A model generated the notes under the pieces. The model saw nothing but the letters and a program-made list of their open reading frames with translations. It was not told where the DNA came from and searched no databases. A stretch of 64,000 nucleotides of DNA from Polytrichum commune (taxonomy: Eukaryota; Streptophyta; Polytrichopsida; Polytrichales; Polytrichaceae), in contig OX485804.1 in the NCBI GenBank assembly GCA_950295325.1, positions 37,448,001 through 37,512,000 of the forward strand. Direction: 5' to 3'. Made by a program: the position numbers and the translations under genes. Every line of letters starts with the position of its first letter. Within the stretch, counting starts at the first letter, position 1. Of this stretch, positions 1 to 12,930 are shown piece by piece.

Positions 1-1261
1 TCAAATTAGGGTTCAAACGTTTCAAACCATAACTATTTCTGCTCTCTCTAGATAGAATTGCCCACTAGATTTAATCATTTAGGACATTTATTCACCTCTG
101 TCTCGTTTCTACATACCACAAAAGATGGCTGTTCCTACAAAGTTAAATCATCTTCCTGTGCTCTGCAGCTTGATCAGCTATTGGATTGTAGTAGTAATAG
201 GTACGAGAATTTGTGGACATCCTGATTAATTGCAAGTTTCCCTTCTGAAATTCAGAAGCAGCAAACAACAATAAATGATCCTGAGCCTGTAATCTGGCAA
301 CGGCAGCAAACAATGAATTTTCTGGGTACGGGAGGCTGCATTTGATAATGAGCTCCATGAGTGTTGGTGTCATGTTGCACAGCTACAACTTCCACACCAA
401 CGCTTATTGAGATGCTGCAAAGTGCAATTATCATGATTCCTAAATGATTTGTGCAATTTGTATTCTTCAATGACATGTTAAGTTTCGTGCCTGCAAAGGT
501 GTTGGATCCAAACATCATCAAAATAATGGATTCTGGTGAACAATGTACTCCCCCCTGCCCCCCTTCCTCTAATTGATGGGCCACGTTTTGAGGATCAAAT
601 GGAATGTGATCCTTTGCAACTTCTCTTTTCTAATATTTACTTGGAATATTCTTCTATAACATATCTTAGGAATATCCTTCTATACCCTCAGGCCTTTAAG
701 GGTTAAACTTGAAGGCACAAAAATTCAATGTGACTTACTTCTGCACATTCTATCCTTACAGTTTTGATGATCCTTATCGTAATGATATCACTCTTAACCT
801 TATTTTATAATATAATCTACTAGCTGCCGACTATTTTTCAATGAAGTGAAATTGATTTCAAAGTCCAGGAAGCCCATGCTTATGGGACTAGAAGTACACT
901 AACAAAAATACCTACTCCATGACCTCCATGAGATCTGATGATCAAGTTGGAAGAAAACTTAAACTACCTAGTGTTACATTCTGAAACAGGGAAGGAAACC
1001 TACTGTATCTCTAATAGAGTTACTCCAACAGAAAGTATGCCTCATTTCTAACTACATTGTAAGAGCAACAGTGGCACAGTATGTTATGAATAGAAAAAAG
1101 ATTTAGTGCAACGCTCAGTGATCACAATGCTTCTTGGAAACACAAACTTAAAGAAAACAGTGTAGTAGTGCAAGCTAGCTGCCCAGAAAAGATGTGTCCA
1201 TACACAACAATAGCAGAGGATGGGAGTGGTCCAACAAAAGTTAGGATTCGCCCAAGTTATC
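1..1261. other. No gene seen; downstream flank of the RBR gene
   Basis: Ordinary AT-rich sequence with only short unconvincing reading frames. No recognised repeat, TIR or protein similarity. It lies past the likely polyadenylation site of the minus-strand RBR gene. Confidence 0.5.
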
Positions 1262-1649
1262 TTTTATTAAAAAGACGCAATCCTTAGTCAAGTCTGCTCA
1301 CCGCAGTCTTTGCAGTGTATCTTGGGAATTTGGAGCATTACTTTCCTCAAATGGGGGATACTACATAGGTGTCAACTCAAAGGTTGCTATGACCAATTTG
1401 CTATTCTAAACTGTATGTACAGGTAGCGCTGTTTGCCAGGAGAAAGGTGGTCTATTTGCACCTCAGATTCTTCAGCTTCTTATTATAGAAGGTGAAGGCA
1501 ATTCTCAGCAGTTCTATTAAACAATGTATATATTCTACTTCCACAAAAAAAACCATAACCTGGCTGAGGAGGTGCAAACCCAGACCTTTAAGCAAAATTT
1601 AACCCACTTCCATGCCAAGTCCATTGTTGAAGCCCCTCATTTAAAAGTC
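1262..1649 (-). promoter_or_regulatory. Probable 3' UTR and poly(A) signal of the RBR gene
   Basis: Between the RBR stop codon (1650-1652) and 1262 there is no coding potential. A canonical AATAAA on the minus strand lies at about 1262-1267, giving a 3' UTR of roughly 390 nt. This is inference from the hexamer and distance; transcript ends are not visible. Confidence 0.4.
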
Positions 1650-4600
1650 TCAGACATGGCGTAATTCGTGCTCTCCATGAGCAAAGTTGCAGATACTTCC
1701 TTGTTTACACCCACCATGGCGTGAATAGTACCTGCACAACTTGGTCTTGTAAAAATGATTTGCAAGTGGAGGAGGTTCTGTCAAATCAAGCATCCTCCCA
1801 TTTACACCAACCAGTTCATTAACTAGGCCTCTCAAACTAAGGTGGGTCAGTTCGTCAAAGAAAATGCCTTCTTCATCTTCATCATCTTCATCCGTGTATT
1901 CTTCGTCATAATTTTCCTCGTCCATGTCCTCATCATCTTCATAATCATCCTCATCATCTTCAAATTCATCCTCTGAATTAAGGGGTGTCCGGACTATATT
2001 TCTTTCATCCCACAATTTGCAACTGCAGGTTTGCTTCTTGTTCTTCCATTCAGCACCACACGTGTAACAAAACTCATGTCCACACCTGTGGTCAAGATTA
2101 AACCATAATTAGGAACCATGACATAAGGCTACATTGTGAACCATGAACATATATCAGCATGAAAACAATACAGGTGAACACTGCAAATTATAGAGAAAAT
2201 ATGGCTAAATGTAAATAACTGATCTTAGTAAAGAAGTGAAGATGAAACCTCAGGCATCAAGAACAATGTGGTAAGCGCAATCACCTGCAAGTCATGTGGT
2301 AGCAACCTTCTGCAAGCTCAATCATACGTCTGCACTTCTTACACCGCTGCCAGTTTTCATTCTGAGCAAGTTTATAAAGATTGCTGTCTTCAGCATCCCG
2401 AAGCTCTGGGGGAAGGTTTTGGTAATCCTGGCATGTTCGATTCCAATGCCAAGGTACTCGACAGTCCACACAGAAGCTTCTTCTACATTCAACACACTGT
2501 ACCTTATGATACGCTTTGCTAACTGCAGATGAGCTTGCCTGCAGATCAGCAACACCATGTTTGAGACTTTCAATCACGTGCAGCGCAATTTATTGTATTA
2601 AAAATGTATTATGGGAGGAGAGTAAAAGCCATAATACTCCATAGAGCCAGATAATGCAGGCAAGACCTAGACACACAACCAGCTGCCAGTGGCAGCATGC
2701 CTCCGTAACACTTCTGAACTGCTTGCTAATTTCTATACCTTCCTATTTAAAGAAAGAATCTTGAGGGGGCATGCTAATATTTTATCAATGTTCTTTGTGT
2801 GGCACTGAGGGCTGCCTACAGTCTGTTCAGTTAACAACCAGTTAGTAGCACGATAACAGCGTGAGTACAAGTTCAAATCCAGTATCCTGCACTACTACAG
2901 AAAGCTCAACAATGAGCAAGTTCAACAATTTCCAAATTACCTCGGGTGGAAGCGCCAATCCACTCTTGTCCATCAAAGCTGAGCAATTTGCAAATGGGCA
3001 ATAAACCCTGTCTCCCTCAGGAACACTAGCTTCGATGAGGCGTTTGCTGAGGGTATGGAACAACTCAATACTAAGAAATGGCCGGCACTCCTCACCTCCA
3101 AGAGTCTTGGGGCAACCTGCCTGAAATACATTAAAATGAAAACGCTATCAAACACAAAACATCAGCCCAACTGATGACAGCTGCACTCTACTCAACTAAT
3201 GTAGGATAATTATTTTTTCAAAGGTCCAGAAAGCCCTCAGTTAAGCACAGTTTTACTTGGTGATGATAGTGATTATCAAATAGGGATACCATGAGAACAC
3301 CTGCTAGAAACACCCCCTATGGATATCCTAGTAGATTGACAATCCTGGATTTAGAACAACTGTATGACCCCTTACAAGGAGGTAGGTGTTATATACATTG
3401 TGATATACAAACAATGAGGACAAAGTTTTAATGCTTTTGTCAGTTCGAATGCAGTGAAATCACAAACTCGTATTCTTGTGATGTTCATAGCTTGCTTCAT
3501 TCTCACTCAAACTTAGTAAATGAAGAGTTGATGTTGTAGCTCATCTTAGATTCTTTCCAATGAGCTACCACCTGTTGAACTCCCCCTAGCCATCTACACA
3601 CGATGAACCTCTAAATCTCTTCCTCTTTCTCATGACCTTCACATATGACAAGTGGCGCATGTATTACTAGCTAGATTTTTTGAGGGTTCAAGACCAGATC
3701 CATTAAATAGACAAAATCCATAACCTCAAATCGGAATTTGCAAAACATATTTCCACATGGGGAGGACTGTAACAACATCCATATTTAACTACCATCCTTA
3801 TATTTCCCATAAGGGCCTCCATAGAATTTATATTCACTTGCTTAAGCTCTGGCACACAATACCATTCAGAATTCTACAAGTTGTAAAGACACTGACAACC
3901 CTCAAAATACATACAGAACCCTAGCTTGAAGGAAAAGAGACAACTAAGAAGGTGTCCTTGCATAAACTGTATAAGCAGGAAAGATGATGCACTTTTGTGA
4001 CACAATAATCTGACTGGAGAATATTTCAAGGATCTCTTGAAAGACTCTAACTTGCTAACTAGAAACCATACATACACATAAGGTGTGCATCATTGCACCA
4101 CGAACATAGAATACAAACAGAACTTCAGTAAGTAGATGGAGAGAGACTTTTAAAACTGATGATATTTTATGCTGAAATCAGCACCTGTGGACAACGAACT
4201 GGGACTTGATTTGCTTGAACTTGGGTTGCAGCATGCTGCTTCATACACACCACACAAAATTTGTGCAAGCAACCCTTTACTGTTGCCATTTCCAACGAGG
4301 TTTTGTCTTCAAGACATATGAGGCAATTTTCCAACCTTTCCCTGCAAAGAACAAAGGAGATCACATCACCACCTCAGAATAAGCTGCATGTGTTGATACC
4401 AGGCACAGAGGGACATGACACAAGTCAAGACATGAAGGCAAGCCATAGCAATAACAGATTTTTAAAAACTTAAAAAATAAAATAAAAGCATGAAGGCATG
4501 TACTTCAGTACTTCTGAGAATCCTTTTAACAACATAAGACTGAAAACATAAATTGGCTTGTAATCCTTGCAACTTGGTGCCTCTACTGCTGAGGGCCAAC

Positions 4601-7600
4601 TTAACTGCTCATGTCTGCTTTGTTTATTAATTCGTCGATAAAAGCTAATCCAAATAACACCTGCAATGACACTAGAACTCACTGTTGTCCATGCACATGT
4701 GGTTCCTTGGACTGCAATATAATTACTAATCGTCAAAAACCACTGCTGAGTTCAAGGGAATGTAACATTATCACCGCTCTTTCATCCCTGGATAAAGGCA
4801 ATACACTATTGCACATGGAGTTAAACTCTATCATCAGTTACCACTGTCCCGAGTACTTAATATACTCTTAAGGATAAGTAACATACCGTCTCCTCCTGGA
4901 TGGGCCTGCAGAGGTCAAATCACCCCCTGGCAAGTGCTCTTGCAAGTCATTATGACTTGAACCTGAGGTTGAAGCTTCAATATTTGATGTAGGTGCACTA
5001 GCCAAGTGATTTGCAATAGCAGCCTGTGCAAGCTGGTTTACAGTTACTGAGCCAGCAGCTTTCGACCCGGATACTAGATGGAAGCTTGAAAAGCTCTGCA
5101 TTGCTTTGATGACCTGGTTCATCAGTGTCCACTGATTTGTTGCCTTTGGTTTCCAGAACCCTTTTACCTGTGACAGGACATGATCAACATGGTGTTCAAG
5201 TTGGATGGATACGGCAACTCTTTGCAAAACATGTATTCACAAGGGTGTGTAATTGGCTAATTGTTAACAGGACAATAGCATTAAAAAAGTCCTCTGCAGG
5301 GGCATTGACAAGTCATATGTGCTTTCTATGTACATCTCAGCGGTGTTGTCTCCTTAACACCACTCTAGACCACTCAACGTCCACCAATAGACCTACTACA
5401 GCTCTTCCTAATCAATTCATAAAGTACAAAATCATGCAATTTGACATTCCAGAATCTTATTCCTGTCACAACATACTGTTTGTGATTCAAAGATTTGCAG
5501 AGCCTTGCCACACTAGAGGCTATTATAAGGCTCGGCATTGATAATGAGCAACTGTGATCATCTAGAAGTACCAATAATTTATCACTGCCCTTGTATATAA
5601 GAACAGATGGCCCCACCAAGGGAGTCCAGGTCTTGAATGTAACTAATAATGGAGGGTGGCTCTTCTGGAATCATGTTCCATTGTGCCTAACTCAACCATG
5701 ATGGATACTCAATTTTGTCGAACTACTTACCGTACTTTAAAAGATCATGTAAATGAAAGGTGTTTACCTGGAAAATTTGAGACTACAAGCAGCCCCTTTA
5801 GCATAGGATGTAAACAACAATTCTTCACAGCAGAGACCAATGCAACAACCTCTTACATTGTGTATTAATAGAGTTATGCCCTAACTAAATTGAAATAGAC
5901 CAGAGTACAATGAACCATCATCCAACTAACCAATAATGTGCTGATAAGTATTTGTCTGGCATAAATATCATGTGTACACACAATGAAAGACCACCCTCTC
6001 CGTATTTAATGTGGTCACAATCCATTAACACTTCCTCATTTGTTCCAATTCAAGATGGGCCATCCTCAACAAATAACACAGGAACTTAACCCTAAATGTA
6101 GTGTATATTGCAACCTTTGGCGCAACCTATGTTCTGACTCAAGGTATTACAATGAGCTCTACCTGCATTGGAAAGAGACTCATAAGTGGAGTCTTGGAGA
6201 ACTAAAGACCCTACAGAAAACGATACAGACACTTGTGTGAGTAGTTTAGAATCACTCTTCAGAACTCCTAAACCTGAGAAGCAGGCCCACTTGAAAACAA
6301 GTTTTTAAAAGTGATTAAATGCCTAATAACAATGCCTTCATCAAATGATATTGCTTCTGAAAAAGATTCATATGGGCCTAAATCTCCATAAATGATGGAA
6401 CGCTTCACAATGCCTAGTTCTGACTCAGTATAAAACGATGCACTCTACATGCATTGGTGAGAGATGAGAGACTCATCAGTGGTGTCTAAGAGAATTAAGG
6501 ACCCTCCTGACAACCCAACCGAAATGATTCCTAGGAGCCTAACTCACAAGAGCACTCGATGGATGACAGAATGCTCCGCAATGCCGACAAACTACATCAC
6601 ATTCCCCGAATGCGTTCACGAGGGCCCATGTCTCTCGTGCACAACAACATCCACCATGCTAGGGTTACACACAACGATCGAGCCTCTAAAAGACCAGTTC
6701 TCTATACATGAACAAATTCCGGAACACATACCGAAAACTTGCATGGAGAGGCATTTCAAGTGTTGCTTGCACAATTTGGGAAAAAAAAAAATTAATCTAT
6801 AGGTAACCCATCTTTTAGACGCTCGATCGTCTTGTGTAAATCCTAGCATGGTGGATGTTGATGTGCGCGAGACTGGCGCCTGGGATGGATCACGCATGCA
6901 TTCAGGGAATGCAATATAACATATCGTAGTTTGTCGGCATTGAATTTCGTATGCACATTCGTAATAAAGGAAGAAATGCGGTACGAAATCATGCATGAAC
7001 AAAAACTTGCCAAGTGCTGGTTGCGCATTCTGACCTGATTTCCAACCAAGCTGGAGGAAACACGAACTCGCAGGCGACGTAACCCGAGCCGTTCCGCAAT
7101 AGCCAGCGACTCCAGCAGCCCCGTGTACTCCCCCACATGCCAACTCAACCCTACACCAATGTACTTGCTCTGCTGCCACACCACCTTCCCCAGCAGATCC
7201 GTCAACATGCACCCCACCCCGACATGGCCATCGGGTGTCTTAACCCCTTGAATTTCAATCTCGAAAGATTGGTCGAAATCCAAGCCCGAAGACCCCTCAC
7301 CATCCTCCACATCCCCCTCCGCCACCACAGACTCCAGCGGGTGCTCAATTGTGTCCCCGATCTCCTCCCACTCGTCATCCGGCACCTCAGAGATGGATCG
7401 CGCGAACTCCAAATCGTGCGTGCGTTGCTGCAAGCTCGCTGCCACCGCGCGCGTCGCGGCCTCCACGGCCCGCCGGTCATCGAGCTCCTGCTCGCACCGA
7501 GCCAGCTCCCTGCTCTGCAACTGCGACGCCAGACGCACATCCTCTTGCCCTACGTCCCGCTCCCGCCCCTGTCGCTGTTGGCCCGACCCCATAGCCGCGT

Positions 7601-7748
7601 GCCACGCCTCGTAGTCTTGCCCTGTTGAGGCCGCCATCGCCTCTTCCACTTGCAGCTGGTACGCGTACTCCAAGTCCGACAGCATGGCGATCGCTCGCGT
7701 GTGCTCGCGGGATTGCGCGGCGATGCAGGCTAGCTCCGGCATCGCCAT
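1650..7748 (-). CDS. RBR-type (RING1-IBR-RING2) E3 ubiquitin ligase with RNase H-like region and C-terminal CCCH zinc finger
   Basis: Six exons join in frame with GT-AG junctions: 7035-7748, 4887-5167, 4185-4341, 2941-3120, 2285-2538 and 1650-2085, giving 673 residues. The start is the first ATG of the open exon 1. RBR ligases take ubiquitin from an E2 onto a RING2 cysteine and pass it to a substrate. Residues about 165-300 resemble the RNase H fold found in some plant RBRs, but the usual acidic residues are mostly replaced, so it is probably not a nuclease. RING1 begins at C338-L-I-C341. IBR lies around 430-480 (CVEC, CVDC, PWH). RING2 is about 510-551, with the expected catalytic cysteine C523 in EGCYHMTC. 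An Asp/Glu-rich stretch (about 567-602) leads to a CCCH finger, C646-x8-C655-x5-C661-x3-H665, preceded by YKTKL. That finger suggests RNA binding. The long intron 1 carries repeats (see 6040-6942). The substrate is unknown. Confidence 0.9.
6040..6510. repeat. Two direct repeats inside RBR intron 1
   Basis: A block at about 6040-6215 is repeated at about 6360-6510. Both contain gttctgactc, then a stretch with tgcattgg, gagactcat and a shared end reading (aa)ggaccct or (aa)gaccct. Identity is moderate, with small indels. They abut the inverted repeat at 6580-6942, so the whole block may be one decayed mobile element inserted in the intron. Confidence 0.55.
6580..6942. repeat. Long inverted repeat (foldback) in RBR intron 1
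   Basis: The arm at about 6580-6708 is the approximate reverse complement of about 6813-6942. Shared segments include aatgccgacaaactac, catccaccatgctagg and cgatcgagc-tctaaaaga. The arms are about 125 bp with a spacer of about 100 bp containing an A11 run. Similarity looks like 75-80% by eye. As intronic RNA it could fold into a long imperfect hairpin. A foldback MITE is the simplest explanation; a small-RNA hairpin is possible. Confidence 0.7.
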
Positions 7749-7930
7749 CCCCCAAACCCTACCTTGCGACTCCTAAACCCTCCCCCCTCCCTCGCCCTGG
7801 CTCTCTCTCTCTCTCGCCCTCTCTCCCCCTCTCTCTCCCTCTCTCGCGCGCGCACGAGGCCACCGACACTTTTTGCGGACTCCCCGACGACACAAGGGCT
7901 CGCAGCTCCGAGGATTGTTGTTGCTTGTGA
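7749..7930 (-). promoter_or_regulatory. GA-rich 5' leader/promoter region of the RBR gene
   Basis: Just upstream of the RBR ATG the minus strand is a long GAGAGA-type purine tract (CT-rich on plus, about 7801-7850). Such GA tracts are common in plant leaders and are known binding sites for BBR/BPC GAGA-binding factors. No clear TATA box was seen. The role is inference from composition and position. Confidence 0.4.
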
Positions 7931-8610
7931 GTCACCCAGTTTTCATATTTCCTAGGCTACATGACAGCCCCTCGGGGGCGGATGTGGCGTGCTTCGCACT
8001 AGCTCCCGAGGCCCAAGAGGAAGAAGAAGAAGAAAAAAAAAAAACACTCCGACGTGGAGCGATCCTATTGGTCGAGAGCATTATCTCACTCAAGAAAAGT
8101 ATGTAAGTATGTAGCTCCTCCTTACGGGCCGGTTTACACCACGGACCATGGAAGATGGTCCAACTTCCATGGTCCGGTTTCTTAAAAACATCGATTTACA
8201 AAGTCTTTGGGCTCCTCACGAGTTGTACACCGAATGTGGACCAAGAGGAATGAGCATGCACCCAAAAGTGAATGTGTTAATTTTGCCGTCATTATATCTA
8301 CAACACCCCCAAAAAAAATCATTCAATTTTTATTATACCAGTTATTCTCTGCCATGGGCCTCTGTTTTTTTCTACCAGACCACCTCTTTTGCCTCTCCCA
8401 CCACAAACCCCATTGGACCATGCCAATGGATAATGTAGGCCTTAGAATGTGTCTTTTGGGGACCTTAAACTCCACACTAACTCTAACATTTTTTCCCTTG
8501 GTGTAAACCAAAGTGCTCCGAGGACGAGTTCAACAACCAATCATATATTTTATAGGGCCTTGGGACAACTTCATGCTCCATGGTATAAACAACCCCTACG
8601 TTTCATAAAC
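7931..8610. other. Intergenic, no gene seen
   Basis: No convincing coding sequence. It contains GAA-rich stretches near 8020-8050 and phrases (ggtttacacca, accatgg) shared with the tandem repeat that follows, so part may be a decayed edge of that repeat. Confidence 0.4.
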
Positions 8611-9262
8611 CAATCTTCAAGCTTGGGTCCAAGATTGAGGAACCTCCAAAGTCAAGCGATTTTATTGGTCAATAGGTGATTTTGGGACCCATGGGTGGGG
8701 TTTACAATAGGATGTGGGACCATTGGGTTGAAGGTTCTTAAAGATGAAGTTGCGTTGATGCGTGGCATCACTTTCCCATCAATTCTCAATGGGTTCCCAC
8801 TTAAGAAAACAATCGTCCTAATTTGAGATACCAATCCCCAAGCTGGGGTCCCAAGACCAAAGAAACTCCAAACTGGAGTGGTCCTATTGGTTGAGAGTAA
8901 ATTCTGGGACCCAAGGAGTTTACACTACAATATGGGTCCAAGGTATGAAAAAATGAAGTGGGTTGATGTGGTGTCAATGCTCCATGGTCAAGAAAGTACA
9001 TGTTAGTTTGAGAATAAATTTTCAGGCTTGGGTCCCAATATCAAAGGAACTCCTAGTTTCAGCAATGTTATAGGTCGAGAGATGATTTTCGGATCCAAAG
9101 AGTTTACACCAAAGTCCGGGTCTAGGTGTGAAAAGATGAAGCGGCGCTAATGTAGCCTTGCGTTCCCACCATGTCATGGCGGTCCCCCCTCAAGAGAGTG
9201 CTCCTCCTAGTTTGAGAATCCAATCCTCAAACTTGGATTCAATCTTGAGTCTGAAAGTAAGG
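8611..9262. repeat. Tandem array of about 200-bp degenerate units
   Basis: Four units start near 8611, 8832, 9016 and 9221 (spacing 221, 184, 205). Each begins with a form of caat-ctcaagcttgggtcc and continues with attggt-gagag, gggaccca-g-gtttaca and gatgaag. A related unit occurs at about 21690-21900. No coding potential. It looks like an old tandem duplication inside a dispersed family. Confidence 0.65.
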
Positions 9263-9519
9263 TTCATTGAGGGATGCTTTGGGTATATTGGTATGAAATG
9301 TCATCATGATAAGTAATATTCTTTCTCTATATAATACTACATAGGACCGAATTTGCATGGTACCTAAACTTCGATTTTAGATTTCGTACCAAAATTATAA
9401 TATTGATTGGGATGCTTCACTTGACTAAGACAAACTCAAGAGGCTACAGTAGTTCTCCAGCCCACTTACATGTGCAACAATACCACTCTGCACATGAAAG
9501 AGACATAAACTTTGGCTCA

Positions 9520-10030
9520 CTAAGCTCAACCTTCTTCATTCACTAGGTGAACAAGGCTATGCCCACATAACAAATCTTGACCTCTTCCCAAAAGTCATAA
9601 AATAGGCACAGCTTGCAACACACACCAACCCTAACCCCGCTATAATGATAACCATTCCTCATGACCATTGGTCAAACAACAAAATTAACCCACTCCAAAA
9701 AAACTATTCCTACCCCCATAACCACCATCCCACCCCTCACTCTACAATACCCTACATCCCTGACTTTTCCCGCATATTACAACAATAAAGAAACCCCTAC
9801 TCACCTCTATCTTAATATTCTCCCACAAATCCAATCTACCACAAATATCCACCTCGCTATGAAATGTCCCCATCACACTCCTTCCTTCTTGTATCACCTA
9901 TCCCACTATACCTCCACCACAAGTAGACACACTTCTCACCAAAACCCCCAAAGCATGGCATGCATCCCACCTACCACCAAGTGCACCCCCACCAACTAAT
10001 ACCCCCCTCCCACCATCTGTAACAAACTCG
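9520..10030 (+). mobile_element. Possible degenerate LINE ORF2 fragment
   Basis: The plus strand is strongly C/A-rich and T/H/P/N-rich in translation, like the coding strand of the 10.6-kb LINE. A stretch reading ITIPHDHW, followed by KCPHHTPSFLYHLS, loosely resembles the LINE segment ITIPEQRLQW ... TCPIMLRQFSS between RT and RNase H. Similarity is weak and interrupted by stops, so this is a tentative call. Confidence 0.35.
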
Positions 10031-11335
10031 CAAATTGCCAGACGATATTTAACACACATCACTCTAAACAAAAGATAGTCAGAAAAGAAACAAGCTCTTG
10101 TCCCACTGGATTACTAACTTACTCACACTAAAACTCTTAATTGTATAGATTGTAGGACTAACAGTAACCCACGGCCCACCTATGAAATTAGGCACTAAAC
10201 TGTCTCCGCAAGCCCCATGGCCCATGTCCACACGGCCATGCGTAGGAGGTGGTGAATGGACATTCCATGTCAATGTAATCGAATATTGACGTTCATTTTA
10301 TTATTTTTGCTCAAAGGCAAATGCATCATGTGCTTCTATGTTTGGGGAGAGTCCTCTCCAATGTACATACCCTTTATAGGAAATATCTATCTATCTATCT
10401 ACGTATATTATGGCTGATGTTTTCTGCTTTGTTAGTAATAGTGGTTTGTTGACTTAATGAATATTTAATATTAAGAGGAGGTTCATAATAGTTGGTATTG
10501 GAGCAACTTGAATGCTTTAAATATATCATATAATGGGATATTTGAGTAGTGCACCGGAGGGAAGGTTGTCTAAAGAACTTGCAAACCGTCTCCAAACCCT
10601 CAAGAAGGGTTGGCAAAGGTTTCCTTAGCCCTCTATAAAGTGTTGCATGTTGCTTTAACACAACTGTCTCTTTAACACACAAGATGATGAACTTCATGTT
10701 GACCCATACCCCCTTGCAGTTGACAATGCTCGAGATGATAGTGAACATAATGGCGTAGTTGTTGCACTTTGAATCTACAAGGGATGTTGCACAAAAGGTT
10801 CCTATTTTGGAGTGTGGAATCATAAAACTCTCCACACACTACTCTTGGTTTTCCCACTAGTAAAGACTTTTACACCTATTATCGTGGCCTAATATAAATC
10901 TCAACTCTAATAATAATTTTGGTTAATGTAACATTATTTGACCCATGTCATTTTATGCTCAAAATTTCATATGTTCAAATATTGAATCAATGTTTTTAAC
11001 GCGAACATAAACTACTGTGGGTAGAAAATATGAAAGTATAATATCATTTTCATATATATATATATATATATATATAAGCGCCACCCTATTTTTCAACCCA
11101 CAATATTAGGCATAAACGGTGTAATTCTCTTCCACTAGATGATTATGCAATCTATGTAGATATATGGTAGATTCTAGAACCACATTCATAATCATTTATG
11201 ATCATATAGTGGAAGAGAACACTTGGTACAACAAGCACACATTTGAGTATGTAGTGACATTTGTCATCCTTAAATTTCAAGTGGCAAGTCCTATACTGAA
11301 CACTTTGAAGAGTTATTTGGATTCATACCATGTAC
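10031..11335. other. Intergenic with short microsatellites
   Basis: No gene recognised. A (TATC)n run lies near 10386-10401 and a (TA)n run near 11055-11077. A minus-strand open stretch at about 10395-10857 shows no family I recognise and is probably spurious. Confidence 0.4.
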
Positions 11336-11339
11336 AGTA

Positions 11340-11870
11340 GTAGTCAATTGATACTACACTAAACATGATATTTAGTGCCATCAATTATAATTTGTCTTGC
11401 TCAATGCTAATTGTGAAGCGTGGTGTAGTGTCGTCAACACTAAATGTTAACCCAACATTATTTGTCATTCCTTGTAACTTTTTTTTTGGGGGGGGGGTTA
11501 CAAATTCGCATTGTTGCAATTTACAATCGTTTACGAAGATATTTTTCATCTAAATTTTAGTCATCCATGACAATATTTCATCACAAGTTGTTGACAAGAG
11601 AAGGTAGGGTTTTGTCCAATGGATGGACTCATCCATCATCCATGACAATATCTATTCACTTATTTATAAGAAGTGTCATCGGAAAAGTTACCGTAGTGAC
11701 ATAGAATACCATATTACACCAAACATCATATTTAGTGTACTATCACGTAGTACACCATTTGTGGTGTTTAGTGTCACTTACTATTTAGAATTACATTGTG
11801 AGAAAACTTTCTATTTTAGATCTATTTTTTTACCAACAAAGGTGAAGTTGGTTGTTTGGACACTATAGAA
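11340..11870. repeat. Dispersed repeat; paralogue of the 60.13-61.08 kb repeat, without the LINE
   Basis: Phrases tttagtgccatcaattat, ttgtcttgctcaat, gtcgtcaacacta and ataagaagtgtcat-ggaaaagttacc recur in the same order at 60150-61060, where a LINE interrupts them after ttgtcttgctca. The unit contains several short cactaaa...tttagtg inverted motifs. No protein is encoded. Confidence 0.7.
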
Positions 11871-11999
11871 CATTTACATCTTTTCTCAGTAAAAAATATA
11901 TATTAACAATAAAAATGTTATAGCAATGCGCAACTCCAAATAATAATTGCCACTAAATACCATGCACGGTGTAGTATTGGATATTAACATAAACCATGT

Positions 12000-12930
12000 A
12001 TTTGTTTCAATGTTGAAAAAAATCAAGTCAAGTCACCATGGTCTTTTTGATGCAATGAAGGAGGTTGCCCTCAACAAAATACGTGGGTCTTATGTGGTCG
12101 TTCTTTGTAATTGGTGCATATATTTGAGCGAAGGCTAGCAAGTAGGAATGGACACCAAAAACACATGTGTTATGATGATGTTGGATCCCGTGCTTAGTAT
12201 ACATACACAACAATAACTTCAATATTGGACATGATTTGGAAGACCTATATGATCATTTAAAGAGAAGATAAATATTCATTTTGATTTCTTATGACTTCTT
12301 CATCTTTACTCTCATTTTGTAGTTTGAAATTACAATGTACGTAATTTGCAACTAATACCTTGATCATCCCATTTTGTGCATGTAGTACTAATTCCCAAAA
12401 ACACACACTATTTGGTAAAGTCTCAAAATTTGTGAGGGCTGATTTTTTTAACTAAGTGATACTAAATTCATGAATACATGCTCATTTACCATGCATTCAA
12501 GAAAATTAGTGTGTGCTCTAAGGCGATCATAGAGTGGTAAAAAAATAATTATATGCAAACACATGTTTGTCAACATAACATTACTCAACCATATAGTGGA
12601 GTTAAAATTCTATATTTAGCACATGTTTGGGACCTCCACCGTCTTACCTATATAAGAAAAACTTAGAAATTAGGAAGAAAATGAAGATGATGTAAATAGT
12701 ATGAATATTACAAATAATGCTTCCTAGATCTTCTGATGGCACTAATTTTATAACATTGAACAATTTAATATCACCTTCACTAATTTCCCACACACAGTAT
12801 TAACCTGCCCTTACTAAATGGGGATAGTTAATGTAGTTGGATGAGATCGTTCCCGAGTTGATCCAACAACCATAAAATGTAAGCTTATGTGGAGTTGGAA
12901 GTGCCCACAATAGGATCACATACCTCAAAA
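12000..12930. repeat. Dispersed repeat, paralogous to 25210-25700
   Basis: Shared ordered phrases include atggtcg(t/c)tctt, the acacatgt-ata block, ggaagacctat, the aatattcattttgatttctt block and ggagttggaagtgccc(a/g)caatagg. Both copies are broken by stops. It is a multi-copy element of unknown class. No transposase motif is recognisable. Confidence 0.5.

Noticed and set aside
7137-7628. 163-codon plus-strand open frame
   Set aside because: It is the shadow of the GC-rich RBR exon 1 on the opposite strand.
9661-9999. 112-codon plus-strand frame as a gene
   Set aside because: Thr/His/Pro-rich composition and loose similarity to LINE ORF2 suggest a decayed LINE fragment, not a gene.
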